From Datisca glomerata (taxonomy: Eukaryota > Streptophyta > Magnoliopsida > Cucurbitales > Datiscaceae), in contig QANY01008723.1 in assembly GCA_003255025.1 (NCBI GenBank), forward strand, positions 1,550,001 to 1,614,000: 64,000 bases of DNA, written 5' to 3'. Made by a program: the position numbers and the translations under genes. Positions 38,201 to 49,900 of the stretch are shown one piece after another. Position 1 is the first letter of the stretch. The number at the start of each line of letters is the position of its first letter. The notes beneath the pieces are model-generated. The model saw only the letters and a list, made by a program, of their open reading frames with translations. It was not told the DNA's origin and searched no databases.

Positions 38201-40530
38201 CATCTACATCACCAAATATTTCGTGAGCCTCCTGTAAGGCAGATGATGAAACTCCAGCTGCCCGGCTTGACTTTTTCTTCTTCAGCTTTTTCTGCCTAGT
38301 CAGGAGATCATGAGTAGAACGTAAGAAGTTCATCAACAATAATCTCAACTCATAACAGACAGAAAACAGAAAACTTCATATTTGTTCTTGCATAGATACA
38401 AGTACACATTTATTAAGAAACGTATACCTCAAGGGAGCTCCATTTTCATCAACTTCTTCTTCATCCACTATAAAATCTGCCATATCATCATCATCTCCTA
38501 TGTCTTCATCCTCTTCTCCTTGCTCCTCATCTTCGGCAATGTCCTCAAGTGGAGCTCCTTTTATCCATAGTATATATTGCAAAGTTGCAAATTAACAATA
38601 TATTGGTAATATTCAAAGTAAAAATGGTTGAGATAAAAAAATCCATGTATTGATAGGCATAGGAAAAGAAAGATCTAAATGCATACTGATGGAGAATCAA
38701 GAATCAAACATATTTGATATTATATTTTAGGAGTTTACATTATTTGATTTAGTAATTTAGGTACTTTATTTAATTTCAAATTCTAGTTATAATCGGATAA
38801 TTTAAGAATATCTTTCATTTAAGATTAATATCAAGAGTTTTAACTAGTCTGAGTTATCATATTCTCTTTTCCCTCCCTTTTCAAATATATTATGCATCAC
38901 ACACCCTCATCATCACCAAATAAACTGCGCTTGAGCTTTTCCTCAGCAGTCCACCCGCTTTTACCACTTCCGATGAATTCCTCTTCATCGTAAAATCCAG
39001 AGGACTCCCCCTTAGTACCCCTTTGAGCTTTTTTCAGCCGCTTAAACTTTTTGCTCCCCTGAAAAGGATTAATGTAAGACTAAAAATGTTAAGGGGGGAA
39101 AAGAAGGATGAAACGTATAAACATTGTTCTCACCATCTGGCGTGGAATTTTGATATTGTTGTCCTCCAAAAGCTCGTAGTCATCTTCATCAAGGACATAC
39201 TCCTCCCTAGGATGGAAACATATATCACGTCAGCAACAGAACGAGAAAGTATACTTCTCACTGTCAACAACCCATTTACAACACTGTAAAACTTGACAAA
39301 CTACTTGGCTTCACCCAGAACAAGAAAGAAAGTATACTTCTCATTGTCAACAACCCATTTCCTGCAATCTCCTCGTAGATCCAAGGTAATTAGAGAAATA
39401 AAAGGCAATTAAGAATAGAAAATTTACTTTTTCTTCCTTTTCTTCTTCTTCTGCCTGTCCTCGTCATCATCTTCTCTCTCCTCTTCATCATTTTCCACAT
39501 CATCAACTATAAATCCATCATTTTCATATGCATCCTGTCCTTCTGCAAAAATTCAAGATTAGTATGCGTGATAGATGACACAGCAGAGTAGTGTCATATG
39601 TTGTTTAGAAACGATTGATAGTTACCACAGCAGAAAGCATGCAGACTACAATCGTATTGAAAAATTATCGAATGAAAGACAAACGACAACCAAAATAGAA
39701 TAAAAGCTGGAGCAAAAGTTTATAGAAGTTTGCCACGGTTAAGATCACCATCGCGTAAGAAAAACACTTCCAATTTAATAAGTAAACAGATGTCATGAAC
39801 ATACATTTGCAACAGAATAGAAGCCTAAGCAACAGAGAGGTAAAGGCAAAGAAGAAAAATCACTCTCGTAGGTTGGTCAGAACTTTTGCCTTTCTTAGTT
39901 ACAGATGCAATGAACAAAAACCTCGGCATTGAAATCTGTGTCTCCTCCCTACCTTTTTCCATTAACCAAGGAAAAGATCGAGAAAAAATAGTCCTCGGTG
40001 TTATGCGTTCATTAATATCTGAAAAATGACAATCTGGTCTTACTTCAGTGAAGTTTTTCGCCGCAAATTGTATTCTATCACCTACATTTTCTTATCTTCC
40101 ATAAAGCAACGAGAAATAGAGACTCAATTCGGGTATGCAAAACCCTAACTCACCAACCGACCAACTAGTTTGAACCCTCCATTTAAGAAGGGGAACGAAA
40201 ACGACAAAGATTATAGTAAACCACAATGTAAAATGAACCCACTGCTTCAAAACTCAAAATAGTTTAGAACTTTCACTAAAAATGGGGCTCGTATACCATC
40301 TTCGTCCTCATCATCCTCCGTATCACCAGGTTCCCTCTCATCGTCTTCGACATCAATCACGTCTGCATAAATTAAACATCCAGAGCGAAGAATGTGAAAA
40401 ACCCAGAGTGAAGAAAAAACAAAGAGAGAAAATGAGTCCCATGCAGTTGCACAAAATAAAACAAAATTAGTAGCGACGGGGAGAAATCCGACGGTTCACC
40501 TTCTACGTCGAAGACCACATTCTTGCCCAT
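29290..40530 (-). CDS. SPT6L: SPT6-like transcription elongation factor with very long WG/GW tail
   Basis: Seventeen minus-strand exons keep phase throughout: 40530-40500, 40362-40297, 39542-39428, 39206-39134, 39058-38905, 38557-38428, 38295-38049, 37974-37786, 37701-37579, 37466-37080, 37007-36897, 36808-36029, 35422-35281, 35186-34015, 33250-33041, 32781-32343 and 31184-29290. They give about 2087 residues. Order: acidic N-terminus (1-200), helical core, YqgF/RNase H-like domain (about 690-800), helix-hairpin-helix with SGLGPRKAASLQRSL (about 930), S1 domain (about 1105-1175), tandem SH2 (about 1245-1440; RIVYCFGISHEHPGTF) and a Gly/Trp tail (about 1460-2087). SPT6 is a nuclear histone chaperone that travels with RNA polymerase II, with the SH2 pair binding the phosphorylated polymerase linker. 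The plant form adds a WG/GW tail that can act as an ARGONAUTE hook. Arabidopsis SPT6L is, as I recall, near 1650 residues, so this tail is expanded. Confidence 0.95.
29580..30870 (-). repeat. Coding minisatellite of the SPT6L tail, about ten units
   Basis: Each unit of about 38-45 codons has the pattern DKAAGGSKGSWGGGGA, then DNKASGWGGG, then NWGGAGGSDSGNS. About ten units can be counted, with changes mainly in the Ala/Thr/Asn linker. Together with the flanking tail there are about 35 Trp residues next to Gly. Because unit lengths are multiples of three and stops are rare, long shadow frames stay open on both strands (for example 29429-30820 + and 29835-31253 -). They are not genes. Confidence 0.9.
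31935..32230. repeat. Two-copy tandem duplication in the last SPT6L intron
   Basis: A segment starting ACACTCTCCCAAACAGTGTC is present at 31935 and again at 32082 (period 147 bp). Over the first 118 bp I see one difference (TAGTTACCC against TAGTTGCCC). The near identity marks a very recent event in the intron just before the WG-repeat exon. Confidence 0.9.
35563..35588. repeat. (CA)n microsatellite in an SPT6L intron
   Basis: About 12 CA units in the intron between the exons ending at 36029 and starting at 35422. No functional signal is attached to it. Confidence 0.85.
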
Positions 40531-41489
40531 TGCTAAAGATGAAAAGCAATGCAACGAATAACACTGCAGACGGAATTAAAAGGCGAGAGAGAAACAAACT
40601 TTGAGGGCCTGGAAAAGAGTGAGACGAACATCAGCAAAACCCAGAGAGAGAAGTTCAAAGATTTCTGAGCGAGAGAGAGCGGGGGAGAGTGATCACTCGT
40701 CCTTTCGTAGTCTGGCAAAAATGAAACGTGGACAAAAAGGGAGACAGGCCGGTCTTTGTTTGTGCGCCAAGCTGGCTCGACTTCATTTTTATTGAAGAAT
40801 GATTGTTTATTATTTTTATTTAAACAAATTTTGGTGAAAGAAAATAAGAAAGATCAATTGCAATCACTAATTTTATTTTTCTTTTTGATGTATTTCAAAA
40901 CATTTTAATTAATGAACTAATCAGTCTTGCCGAGTGTGAAAGCGTTGGTACAAGTGATTTTTTTTAAGTGTTAAGTTTGAACATTCTTTTTACTCGAATT
41001 ATACATTTTAGTATTGAGTTTCTTATCATTCAATCAATCTCATTAAATTATCACTAAATCAAAAGAATTAAAAATCATATGAATTAATGAAATAAGTTAA
41101 AAATTATATGAATTAAATGAAATAGCCATAGCACCCCAACCTCAATAAATATTTATACCTAAGTTGAGAAATTACTTTCCTTAACTATGATATAAAAAGA
41201 TTACCAAAAAACACTATATAAAAACTAACCATTGTACTTGGACTATTTATAATTACATCATATATGTATATGTTTTAGCATTTTTCTGAAGTAAAACGCC
41301 AACATCATTAAGGAATTATACTTAAACGAAATATTAGAAAAATATATTTCTTCTAGAATTTGTAGGATAAATCAGGTATGCTAAACGCATAATTATAACT
41401 TTAAAATTTCTTGATCGGTGAAACCAAATTTAAGCACAAACAACTCTCTTTAGAGTTTAGCCACTTATGTATTGCTTGTATATTTTTCA

Positions 41490-42190
41490 AAGAAAAATGA
41501 TTAGATTAAATCATACTCATAAACTTTTATCAGTTAACAATTTGTATAAATTAACTTTAAAATAAGTAACATTACTTCATAAATTTTCAAAAGAAAAAAA
41601 TGTAACATTACTCATTCTCTATATGGCATTTTTTTAAATGGGTAAAATCTAACTTATACTCATAAACTTGAAACATGTATCATTACTCAATTCCCTCCAT
41701 TTTTTAACGCCTAATACATTCTCTGTTTGGTATTTAAAAAAAAGGGGGAAAATCTAGCTTATACTCATAAACTTTCACTTAGAGGTAATTTATAGAGTTT
41801 AAAATAAGTAAAAATTTTAAAAAAATAATCCTACTCCGTCTAATTTTTAACTTCGATAGAGAGATTCAACTCAATTTTTGCTTCACCCCACATTAGGAAA
41901 AAAACCCAACTAAAAATCTTCATATCCCAAATCGTTTCAAAAATCTTGAGCAACAAATAGAAACTTTATGGAGCAAATTTACTTATTTTAAATTTATGGA
42001 TGCACTTATAAGTGAGAGTTTATGGGTATGATTTACATTTTACTTTTTTTAATGCCTAAAATTTGTATGAAATGTCAAAAAAATTGGATAGAAAAAAGTA
42101 GTGTTGTCTATTTTGAAAGTTCATGAAATAAAGTTACTCATTCTAAAGTTTATGACTATAAATTGTCAATCGGTGAATATTTATGAGTAA
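41490..42190. repeat. Inverted, diverged repeat pair (possible MITE relic)
   Basis: Segments carrying GTAAAATCTAACTTATACTC and CATAAACTT occur in direct orientation near 41500, 41640 and 41750. A related segment lies in reverse orientation near 42000-42060 (its complement reads GTAAATCATACCCATAAACT). The layout suggests an inverted-repeat transposon relic, but the ends are not clean. Confidence 0.4.
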
Positions 42191-42587
42191 TGTTTGAATT
42201 TAAACAAAATAGAATTCAGTAATACATGCATTGCTTTAGAGCAATTTTGAAATCTAAAAATGTCATTTCTTTCAAATGACATAATTCACCTTTGAATTCT
42301 TCCAGTTTCTCAATTCGGATGGTTGGCTTTAAGAATTTAAATTTTTTTCCATTAATATTCATGAATAAAGGGTATATCATTAATAATTTAGACATTCCCT
42401 TACATCTCATGCACCTCAAAGACATGTTTGAATCACCGTCTCTTCTAGTAGAAGGTTTTCAATTGTGGTGTTCTTTGTACTAAAAACATTGGCTTGAGGC
42501 TTGAACTTGACTTGTCTCTAAAATCTCATCAACAGCAGCAGAAACTTTTATGCTCAACTTAGATTGGATATAGGTTTTCTAAATATC

Positions 42588-42723
42588 TTCATTTCTGTTT
42601 TCGCTTTTTCTTTTCGTTCTAAAATCCACTATTTGATTGCTCGTTTTTCATATCCTTCATTTCTGTTTTCGCTTTTTCTTTTCGTTCTAGAATCCACTAT
42701 TTGATTGCTCGTTTTTCATATCG
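42588..42723. repeat. Two-copy tandem duplication, 68-bp unit
   Basis: TTCATTTCTGTTTTCGCTTT begins at 42588 and again at about 42656. Both copies end with TGCTCGTTTTTCATATC and differ by about one substitution. Confidence 0.9.
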
Positions 42724-42936
42724 AAAATCTCTTATTCGCTCTCTCTCTAAAGTCTAGACTTTTTAATCTCACTTCTTGTTTCCAATAGAAAGAAATATGT
42801 TAAGTTAATCTTGACAATTTACGTTAGGACAGATAGTCAAGATCACATCAGCACAAGATTTTTATTTTTTTCTACCTGTTCATTGCTAGGACAAATATGG
42901 ATAGTCCATTTTTATGATGGACGGTCCAAATTGAAC

Positions 42937-42973
42937 AAGATTCTCTCATGTTCCATGAACATGAGAGAATCTT
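42937..42973. repeat. Near-perfect palindrome with 17-bp arms
   Basis: AAGATTCTCTCATGTTC pairs with GAACATGAGAGAATCTT around a 3-base centre (CAT). It could form a tight cruciform or hairpin. No gene is near it. Confidence 0.9.
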
Positions 42974-43062
42974 GATCCCAGAATATATGGGGTTTAATGG
43001 ACATGAAATATGCGTGATAAGATAGATGCATTATAAATAATGATATTAGTAATGTCGTTAAC

Positions 43063-43221
43063 GAGTCTTCTCTGTATAAAGTACACTTTAAAATACATTT
43101 ATCTATGTTAGTGGTGAGTCTTCTCTGTATAAAATACATTTTAAAATACATTGATCTATGTTAGTGGTGAATCTTCTCTGTATAAAGTACACTTTAAAAT
43201 ACATTGATCTATGTTAGTGGT
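43063..43221. repeat. Three-copy tandem repeat, 53-bp unit
   Basis: GAGTCTTCTCTGTATAAAGT starts copies at 43063, 43116 and 43169. Each ends with ATCTATGTTAGTGGT. Copies differ by a few bases. Confidence 0.9.
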
Positions 43222-43596
43222 GATCAATCTTATTGTATGAAGTAGAACTATATTTTAAATTTCTAAATAATTCAAATTTCTTTTCATTTTAGATTATTTT
43301 AATTTGAGTCCATTTTTTAGTTCAATCATACGGCTTAATTTTAAATCTGATACTAATTAGTCACACATCTCTTTTCCTTTTACTCATCAAATCTTATTTT
43401 AAACACTTTAGTACTTCATTGATAAATAAATGCTATCTTCAAATTTCATGTGCAAACTAGCAGTAGCATTTTTAAGAATAACAATGATTAAATGTTATAC
43501 AGAAACCCATAAATATATGTATTAAAATGTCATCCGAAAAATGTAAGTGTAAAGTGTATATTATTTAATTTACATATTTCTTTCATTTTTTTACTT

Positions 43597-43654
43597 TAAT
43601 TAACTACCCTATATACACATGCAACACACGTGTATATATAGGGTAGTTAATTAA
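43597..43654. repeat. Imperfect inverted repeat around TAACTACCCTATATACAC
   Basis: The left arm (43597-43618) pairs with the right arm (43630-43654, GTGTATATATAGGGTAGTTA and on) except for a 2-bp indel. The loop is short. It may be a short transposon relic or a folding transcript. Confidence 0.7.
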
Positions 43655-44263
43655 AAAGATCACACTCAAATATAGGTTTGTACATGTATGATATCCTTTG
43701 GATCATTCGTAAGCTACTATGCATCATTAAGATATAATATACACTGGAAACCAAATTAAGAAGAGCACTAGATTGGTTAGACAATGTTACAATGCATGTT
43801 GCCATAATTCACTAGTACAAGTTACATGCTTTGTACATATCTCATCTAAACTTAATTGTTCATGAAAAGAAGTGTCTTCTTTTCTCTTGGTTGTGGTAAA
43901 TACTTCATCTTCAACTCTCATTGAAAGGGAAATGGCCTTTTCCCCCTTATGGTTGTCAAAAGTATTCTTTCTTTCATCCCTGACGACAACCCCCACCCCC
44001 ACCCCCCCAATCCTTGGTAGTCTGGTTGACTTGATGAGACGCAATATATTACATCAAGGTTATACTTCATACTCAGTTGGGGTAAAGGTGTACAATAAGT
44101 CTTGTATTACAGAAACTTCATGATAGAAAAGTTCTCTCACCTTATAGCAGAAGTATCTCTGTCATATTTCATGCTGCTTTTCTTAGCTCTTGATTTGGAT
44201 AAACCTATAAAGAAAGGAAACCACCGGATTATATACTTTAAATACAACCAGTTGCTGTGAAAT

Positions 44264-46936
44264 CTAGGATCTTAAACTAACTCTAACATTAACTTCAGAC
44301 GATTGAATTTCAGTGCCATCTGGTTCTGACTCTATCAATTCACTGACAGCACCAGAATACTCCTCTGACTCCATAGTCTCTGATATATTATTATGTTCAG
44401 CTTCGTTAGAGGAATTAGTGTCCTTATCTGCATTGTTTATGAAAGGCTAAGAGTTAATCTCAAATAGCAGCATTTCAGCACTTCAACTTTAGTTACAACA
44501 ATACTATAATTATGGAACAATATCTATAAAACTATAAAACTTATCCAGCATAATAATGTTTGGGATGAAGAGAGAGAGAGGGAGGGAGAATTTTTCCTTC
44601 ACAAAAGTGACTTAAAAATGTATAATGCACCATTATAAGATTGCAGAATGATACCCTTGAAATTTTGTAAGATGCGATCAAATATTAATAGCGTTAGTAA
44701 GACAAAGTTGCTCAGTAATCACTATCGTAGAATATCAACTGATCTTAGACAATAGTCTATATTTCACTAAGAAGTACTAAATGTTTGAACTGATTTTTAC
44801 AGACACAAACTGCTTCAAAGCAGCATCTAAAGAACAGAACGCAACAGTCAATTCTTCTAGCAGTGTTCTGAATCAGAAACTGCAAAAGAAAGCAGCACAA
44901 AGTGAACAAGAAAAAAGTTTATGGCAAACCTTCAGTGATGTCAGATGCTGCTGTATTTTCCCCAAGGTTAGAAACAAGTGTTTCCATGCTATCAAGCTTC
45001 TCCAGATGAACTTTGGCATTTCTGGCAGTTATTTCCAGTTGCTTCCTTTCCAAATGGAACTTGTTCAGCTTATCCTCAAACTCCTCAATGCATAGTTTAA
45101 GTTCCGATTTTGCAAACTTCTTTCCCTTTTTAAAGAAAAGGAAAAAAATAAGCATTCCAATCTTTCGAACTAAAGATAGAAAAGTAGATGTACATTCTCT
45201 CTCTCCGAACCTACTTTGTACATTCTCTCTTTCCGAACCTACTTTGTACATTCTCTCTTTCTTTTTATATATATAATATTTCTGTTTCTTATAAAATAAA
45301 ATAAAAGATAGAAAAGTAGATGAAGTAATACCTTGTTTATTATGCTTTTGAAGTGGTCCATCACACAATCCTCTGATAGCACATGTTCATATGTCTTGAA
45401 TGAATCCATCAGCTTTTTCATTCCCTTTTCAGTATATGAAAGCTGAGATAGACAGTAAGATATATATTCCCATTGTCTAGTATCTGCAGCATGGAGTAAT
45501 CACATTGTGAGCATTAAGTTTTATTAATCAATTACACAACCAAATCAACTAAGTATATCGACATGCCTAAAGAAATTGATTCAAAGCCATCAACAATTAA
45601 GGATGACAAAAACTAGGAAGAAATCCAGAAACTAACAAATGAATGTGAAATAGACATTTCAACTTTCAACAACTTATTCTCATTGTAAGACTACTAAACT
45701 GTTTCCAACAACTATAAGCTAAATAAGATGACAGACTCATATAAGCAAACAATTCACTAAAATGAGATGATGAGATATGACGCCAATGGCCAAAAGACTA
45801 AATCAAAGTGAAGGCAAAGGCATAATCGACAAATAAATTGGAAAAGAGAAAGCACTCCATCCTAAAACACCCAATAAAACCATAAGAAGACATATCACAA
45901 GCATTCAACTTAATTACAACAAAAAAGCAATTTACAGCATTATTTCCATAAACTACAGGACATGAGAGGTTGAATGCTGGTTTGCGGAAATGAGTCGTGC
46001 AGAAAGCTTATGACTGAAGGTATCAGTTTTGGCTGATGAGAAACTTATCTTAGGGAATCCTTGTTTTTCCTCCCACAAGAATTATTTCTACAATCATAGC
46101 ATAACAAAAAATTCTATACATTACCATATAAATAATACCTGAATCTCCACTAAACCTATTGCACAGCTTTTCAACAAGAGCTTCCATTTGTTTATCCTGG
46201 AAAAAAGATTGTAAGTTTTGGTGTCTAAGAAATGACTCTAGAATCAACGTATCAATTCATACCTTCTTGATGGAGCCAATCAGGAACTGCATTATGTTGC
46301 AGAAAGAGTCTCTTTTCAAATTCTGGTTGGATAATTTGCCTAGTATATCTGGCAGCAGATTGTATATAGGATTGCTCCCTGCAGATGATGGGAAATTAAT
46401 TAAATGCTTGATAAAAGAAATAATTAAGACAAAAGACAAACAAACTGCTAGAATTTAATTTTGATTTATGCACTTCATTGTTTTCCACCTTTCTTAGACA
46501 GTTCATGGAAAAAGAGTTTAGCCAGATTTGAGATCCTCTCATCTTCATCTTCTAATCGTAGTGTCATTTCATTTATATAACCTTTGACCTGATCAAGATT
46601 GGTCAGATTAGTCCCTTAGTCATATGAGAAGAAAACAAGAAACAGGATGCAACCGATCTCACCTTCATCATATCATTTAATATGAGATGAGAAAGCACCA
46701 GAACAGCATTCTTTCTAACAGAAACAGAAGGATCCCGTAATCTGGCATACATATTCTCCGTCCACGGCTCCAACAAATTAGGGAACCGAACTGCCAAATC
46801 TCCTAAAGCAATAGTGCAATTGGAACGAACAACTTCTGATGGTGCGCTCTCCACAACTGTGAACAGAAGTTGGAGGTGTGCTTCACTGAAAATTTAAGTA
46901 CTTGAAAGTTTAGAAATCCACTGTCCGATTAAGGAG

Positions 46937-46971
<35 letters not shown>

Positions 46972-49900
46972 AGAGAGATATCACCAAAAATTTGCATCAA
47001 TAATCATAAATCGACATAGAGCAAGCATTCCAGATGCTTGCAACTCTGGGTACTGCAAAGATGTGCAGGTGATGTTAGTTTGTCGACCAAATTCAACTGT
47101 ATATTCTTGTCATTGAAACAATATCGTATAAACTACAATAGCTCAATCTGTTTTCACGAAATAGTTGTGCAATGAGCTATTATTCGTAACACAATATCAC
47201 AATCAACATTTTAATATTTACATGGTTTCGTGTTTTGCATCGCTTTAAAGGATTTAAACTTAAGTTCAGAGAGGTATTATATGAAATAACCTGATAAATC
47301 TTGTAATGACTTCATATGTATTTCTAAACTACAGGGTATAAAGCACAAATTCAGTCATCAGTTAATCAAAACCAAGTGGAACAATTTCACAAGGTGAACA
47401 GATAATTGCTATAAATTTAGTGAAACAAAGATTCATACGAAGTGAAGACTAAAGAAATCAGTCAAAATAACCTTTTGCATCAGGCTGAAACTTCGACAAA
47501 GCTTTGAAAGGAAAGGTGCACAATGCCCAATCAAATTCTTTTCGCTGGAGCCACTGGAAACAATTTCTTTTTCTGCCTTTTCAGAGAGAGAATCAAGCAT
47601 TGCATCTTCGGAGGCAGCAAGACCTAGTTCCGCATTGATACTATTTTCCTGCAAGAGATCATCAACATAGTATAGTTTAGATCAAAATAGAGCAAAGGAA
47701 AGTTCAAAGGGAATATAACCATAATCTTCGCAGTTTGCCCTATTCTTTACTAATAATGCTAATTCTTGTCTATTTACCCCAAAAATATGTTAATTCTTAT
47801 CTCACCTTCACTGCATCATTTAGTATTGCGCCATTATCAGCTGGCGCCTGACCATCACCATCCCTTTTTCCCTTTGAATCCTTCTGTTTCTGGATCTTCC
47901 GTACACAGGATTCAATATAAACCAATTGATTCATGGCCACATGACTCGCAACAAATAAATACCTACTAAGTTTTCCCACTTGAACAGGAGTGAGTGTGTT
48001 AGCAATTTCACTCTCAACATCGTTCTGCAACTCATCTTCCTTGCTATTATCATATACAGAATTGAGAGATTTCTTAACCAAGTTGGCAGCTAACGTTTCA
48101 GGAGAAGGATGAACGGTGTATATGGCTGCTATAGCTTTATCAGCAGCAGCGTACCAGATCTTTTCCGGAAGCCAAAAACCAGTAATTAAGCTTTCCAAAA
48201 TACCAAATACTCGGCTGCCATTACTAGACAACAATTTCTTCTTCTCATCTTCTGACAATCTTCGAATGGCAATGCATGCTGTCCGTGCAAGCAAAGGATC
48301 AAGCTTAGACCATCGACCAAACCCAATGTCAATAATGTCTAGTAAGTGTGAGTCAAGAACTCCAGTGGATGATTTTGCTGCCATGCATAGAACAGACAGT
48401 GCACCTCGACTTTGCTGAGCAGTGGTACCACCAACATTAAAGCAAAAGAAATCCCATAGTGCTGATATCTGGTAATGAGGAAAAAAGATGTCAGAGATTT
48501 AAATAATTGCAGAGGAAGAATTCAATTATCATAGAACATTTTACAACAAATTTCCAAAGTACATTAGAGAACATGTGTCTCATTATCAATTTACCATAGC
48601 TCTCTCATAATGACTGATATAAATCAATTAAACTTATTACGATATCAACTGATGTAATTGTACTAATATCCCATGTCTCATCATCACGTTTAGTTTGGAA
48701 AGACTCATCTCCTTATTTGAAAATTTGGTGACTACTATTTCAGTAACGTGGATAAATGTCTCAAGTTAGAATATTGATGCAGACGATTGTTGCTAAAAGG
48801 TCGTAACTTGGGTTTGGTACTACTTACTCACCAAAAAACAAATTTTAATCAATAATATGGTAACCATTGTAGGTAAAATTAGTATATTTAAAACAAATAA
48901 GTACTAATGATTTGTCAACGTCCGAGCTGAAGATATTTGATGATGTTGGATAATATTGTTTATCTTTGCTTTACTTTTCTAGTATTTAAGGATATTTTAG
49001 TGCTTTTAGCTTTCTTATCCATGTGTATATAAATACCTCATGTACTTTTTAAATTTTATTAATTAATATAACTCTTTTAGCTTAGCTTTCTAGTTAGTAT
49101 CAAAGCCAAACCCTAATCTGCCACTTATCACTACCACAGCCACCGGACAGCGCCGACCACCACCACCCGCCCCCGCCCAATTGACGGCCACCGCCGCCAC
49201 CACCTCCGGCCGCCAGAGCTCTGCCGGAGCTCTTTTTTTATGTCTCCAGTTTCGGTTTTTCAAAGTGATTGGGTTTTCCTAGGCTGTGTACTGACCAGAC
49301 CTAAGATTTTCTATATTTTTTGGATTGTTGTGGCTTAGACCACAGTTTGGTGACTTTTTCATGATATAGACGGTCGTGTTCAATCTTTTTTCATCTCTCC
49401 ATCGGATTTTCTTGGCAATTTGTATTGCTTTCTTGGATTCGTGATGTCTGAATCTTCAAATGTTGTTGTTACGGCCGTTGCTAAGCCAGATCTGGCTTAT
49501 CCTGTGTCCCGTGGAAGCGTTACTAGTGTTCTTTTAAATGGATGAAATTTTGCTGCTTGGTTTCGATCATTGAAGTTATTTCTTGGTGGACGGGGAAAGA
49601 GTCTTTGGCTTTAAAAACGTGTTCCTCGCCCTAAAGATGACGATGCAAAGGAAACTCAGTGGGATGTTGATAATTGTTTGATATTGGGATGGATGTTTAG
49701 ATCTATAGAGTCTTCGATCTATAATATGTTTATGTATAATGAGACGGCTGTCGATTTGTGGAATGCTTTGATTGCCATTTATGCCCATTCAAGGATGAGA
49801 CTCGATATTTTGAGTTGTATCAGGAGTGACTTGGATTGAATGTTGCTCAATTTTTTGGATCTTTACATGTACGGTGGGATAAGATGGCTCAACATGAACC

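Larger units (their letters stand above)
40531..44263. other. Intergenic region between SPT6L and CAP-D2
   Basis: The first 250 bp are purine-rich on + and probably hold the SPT6L 5' untranslated region and promoter (minus strand). The rest is AT-rich, with no gene supported. It contains small repeats listed separately: an inverted pair of related segments (41490-42190), a 68-bp duplication, a near-perfect palindrome, a three-copy 53-bp repeat and a hairpin at 43597-43654. Short frames at 42292-44123 show no protein features. Confidence 0.5.

Noticed and set aside
43787..44123. Overlapping frames of 83-85 residues upstream of the CAP-D2 stop
   Set aside because: No similarity, no conserved residues, and both strands are open to the same degree.
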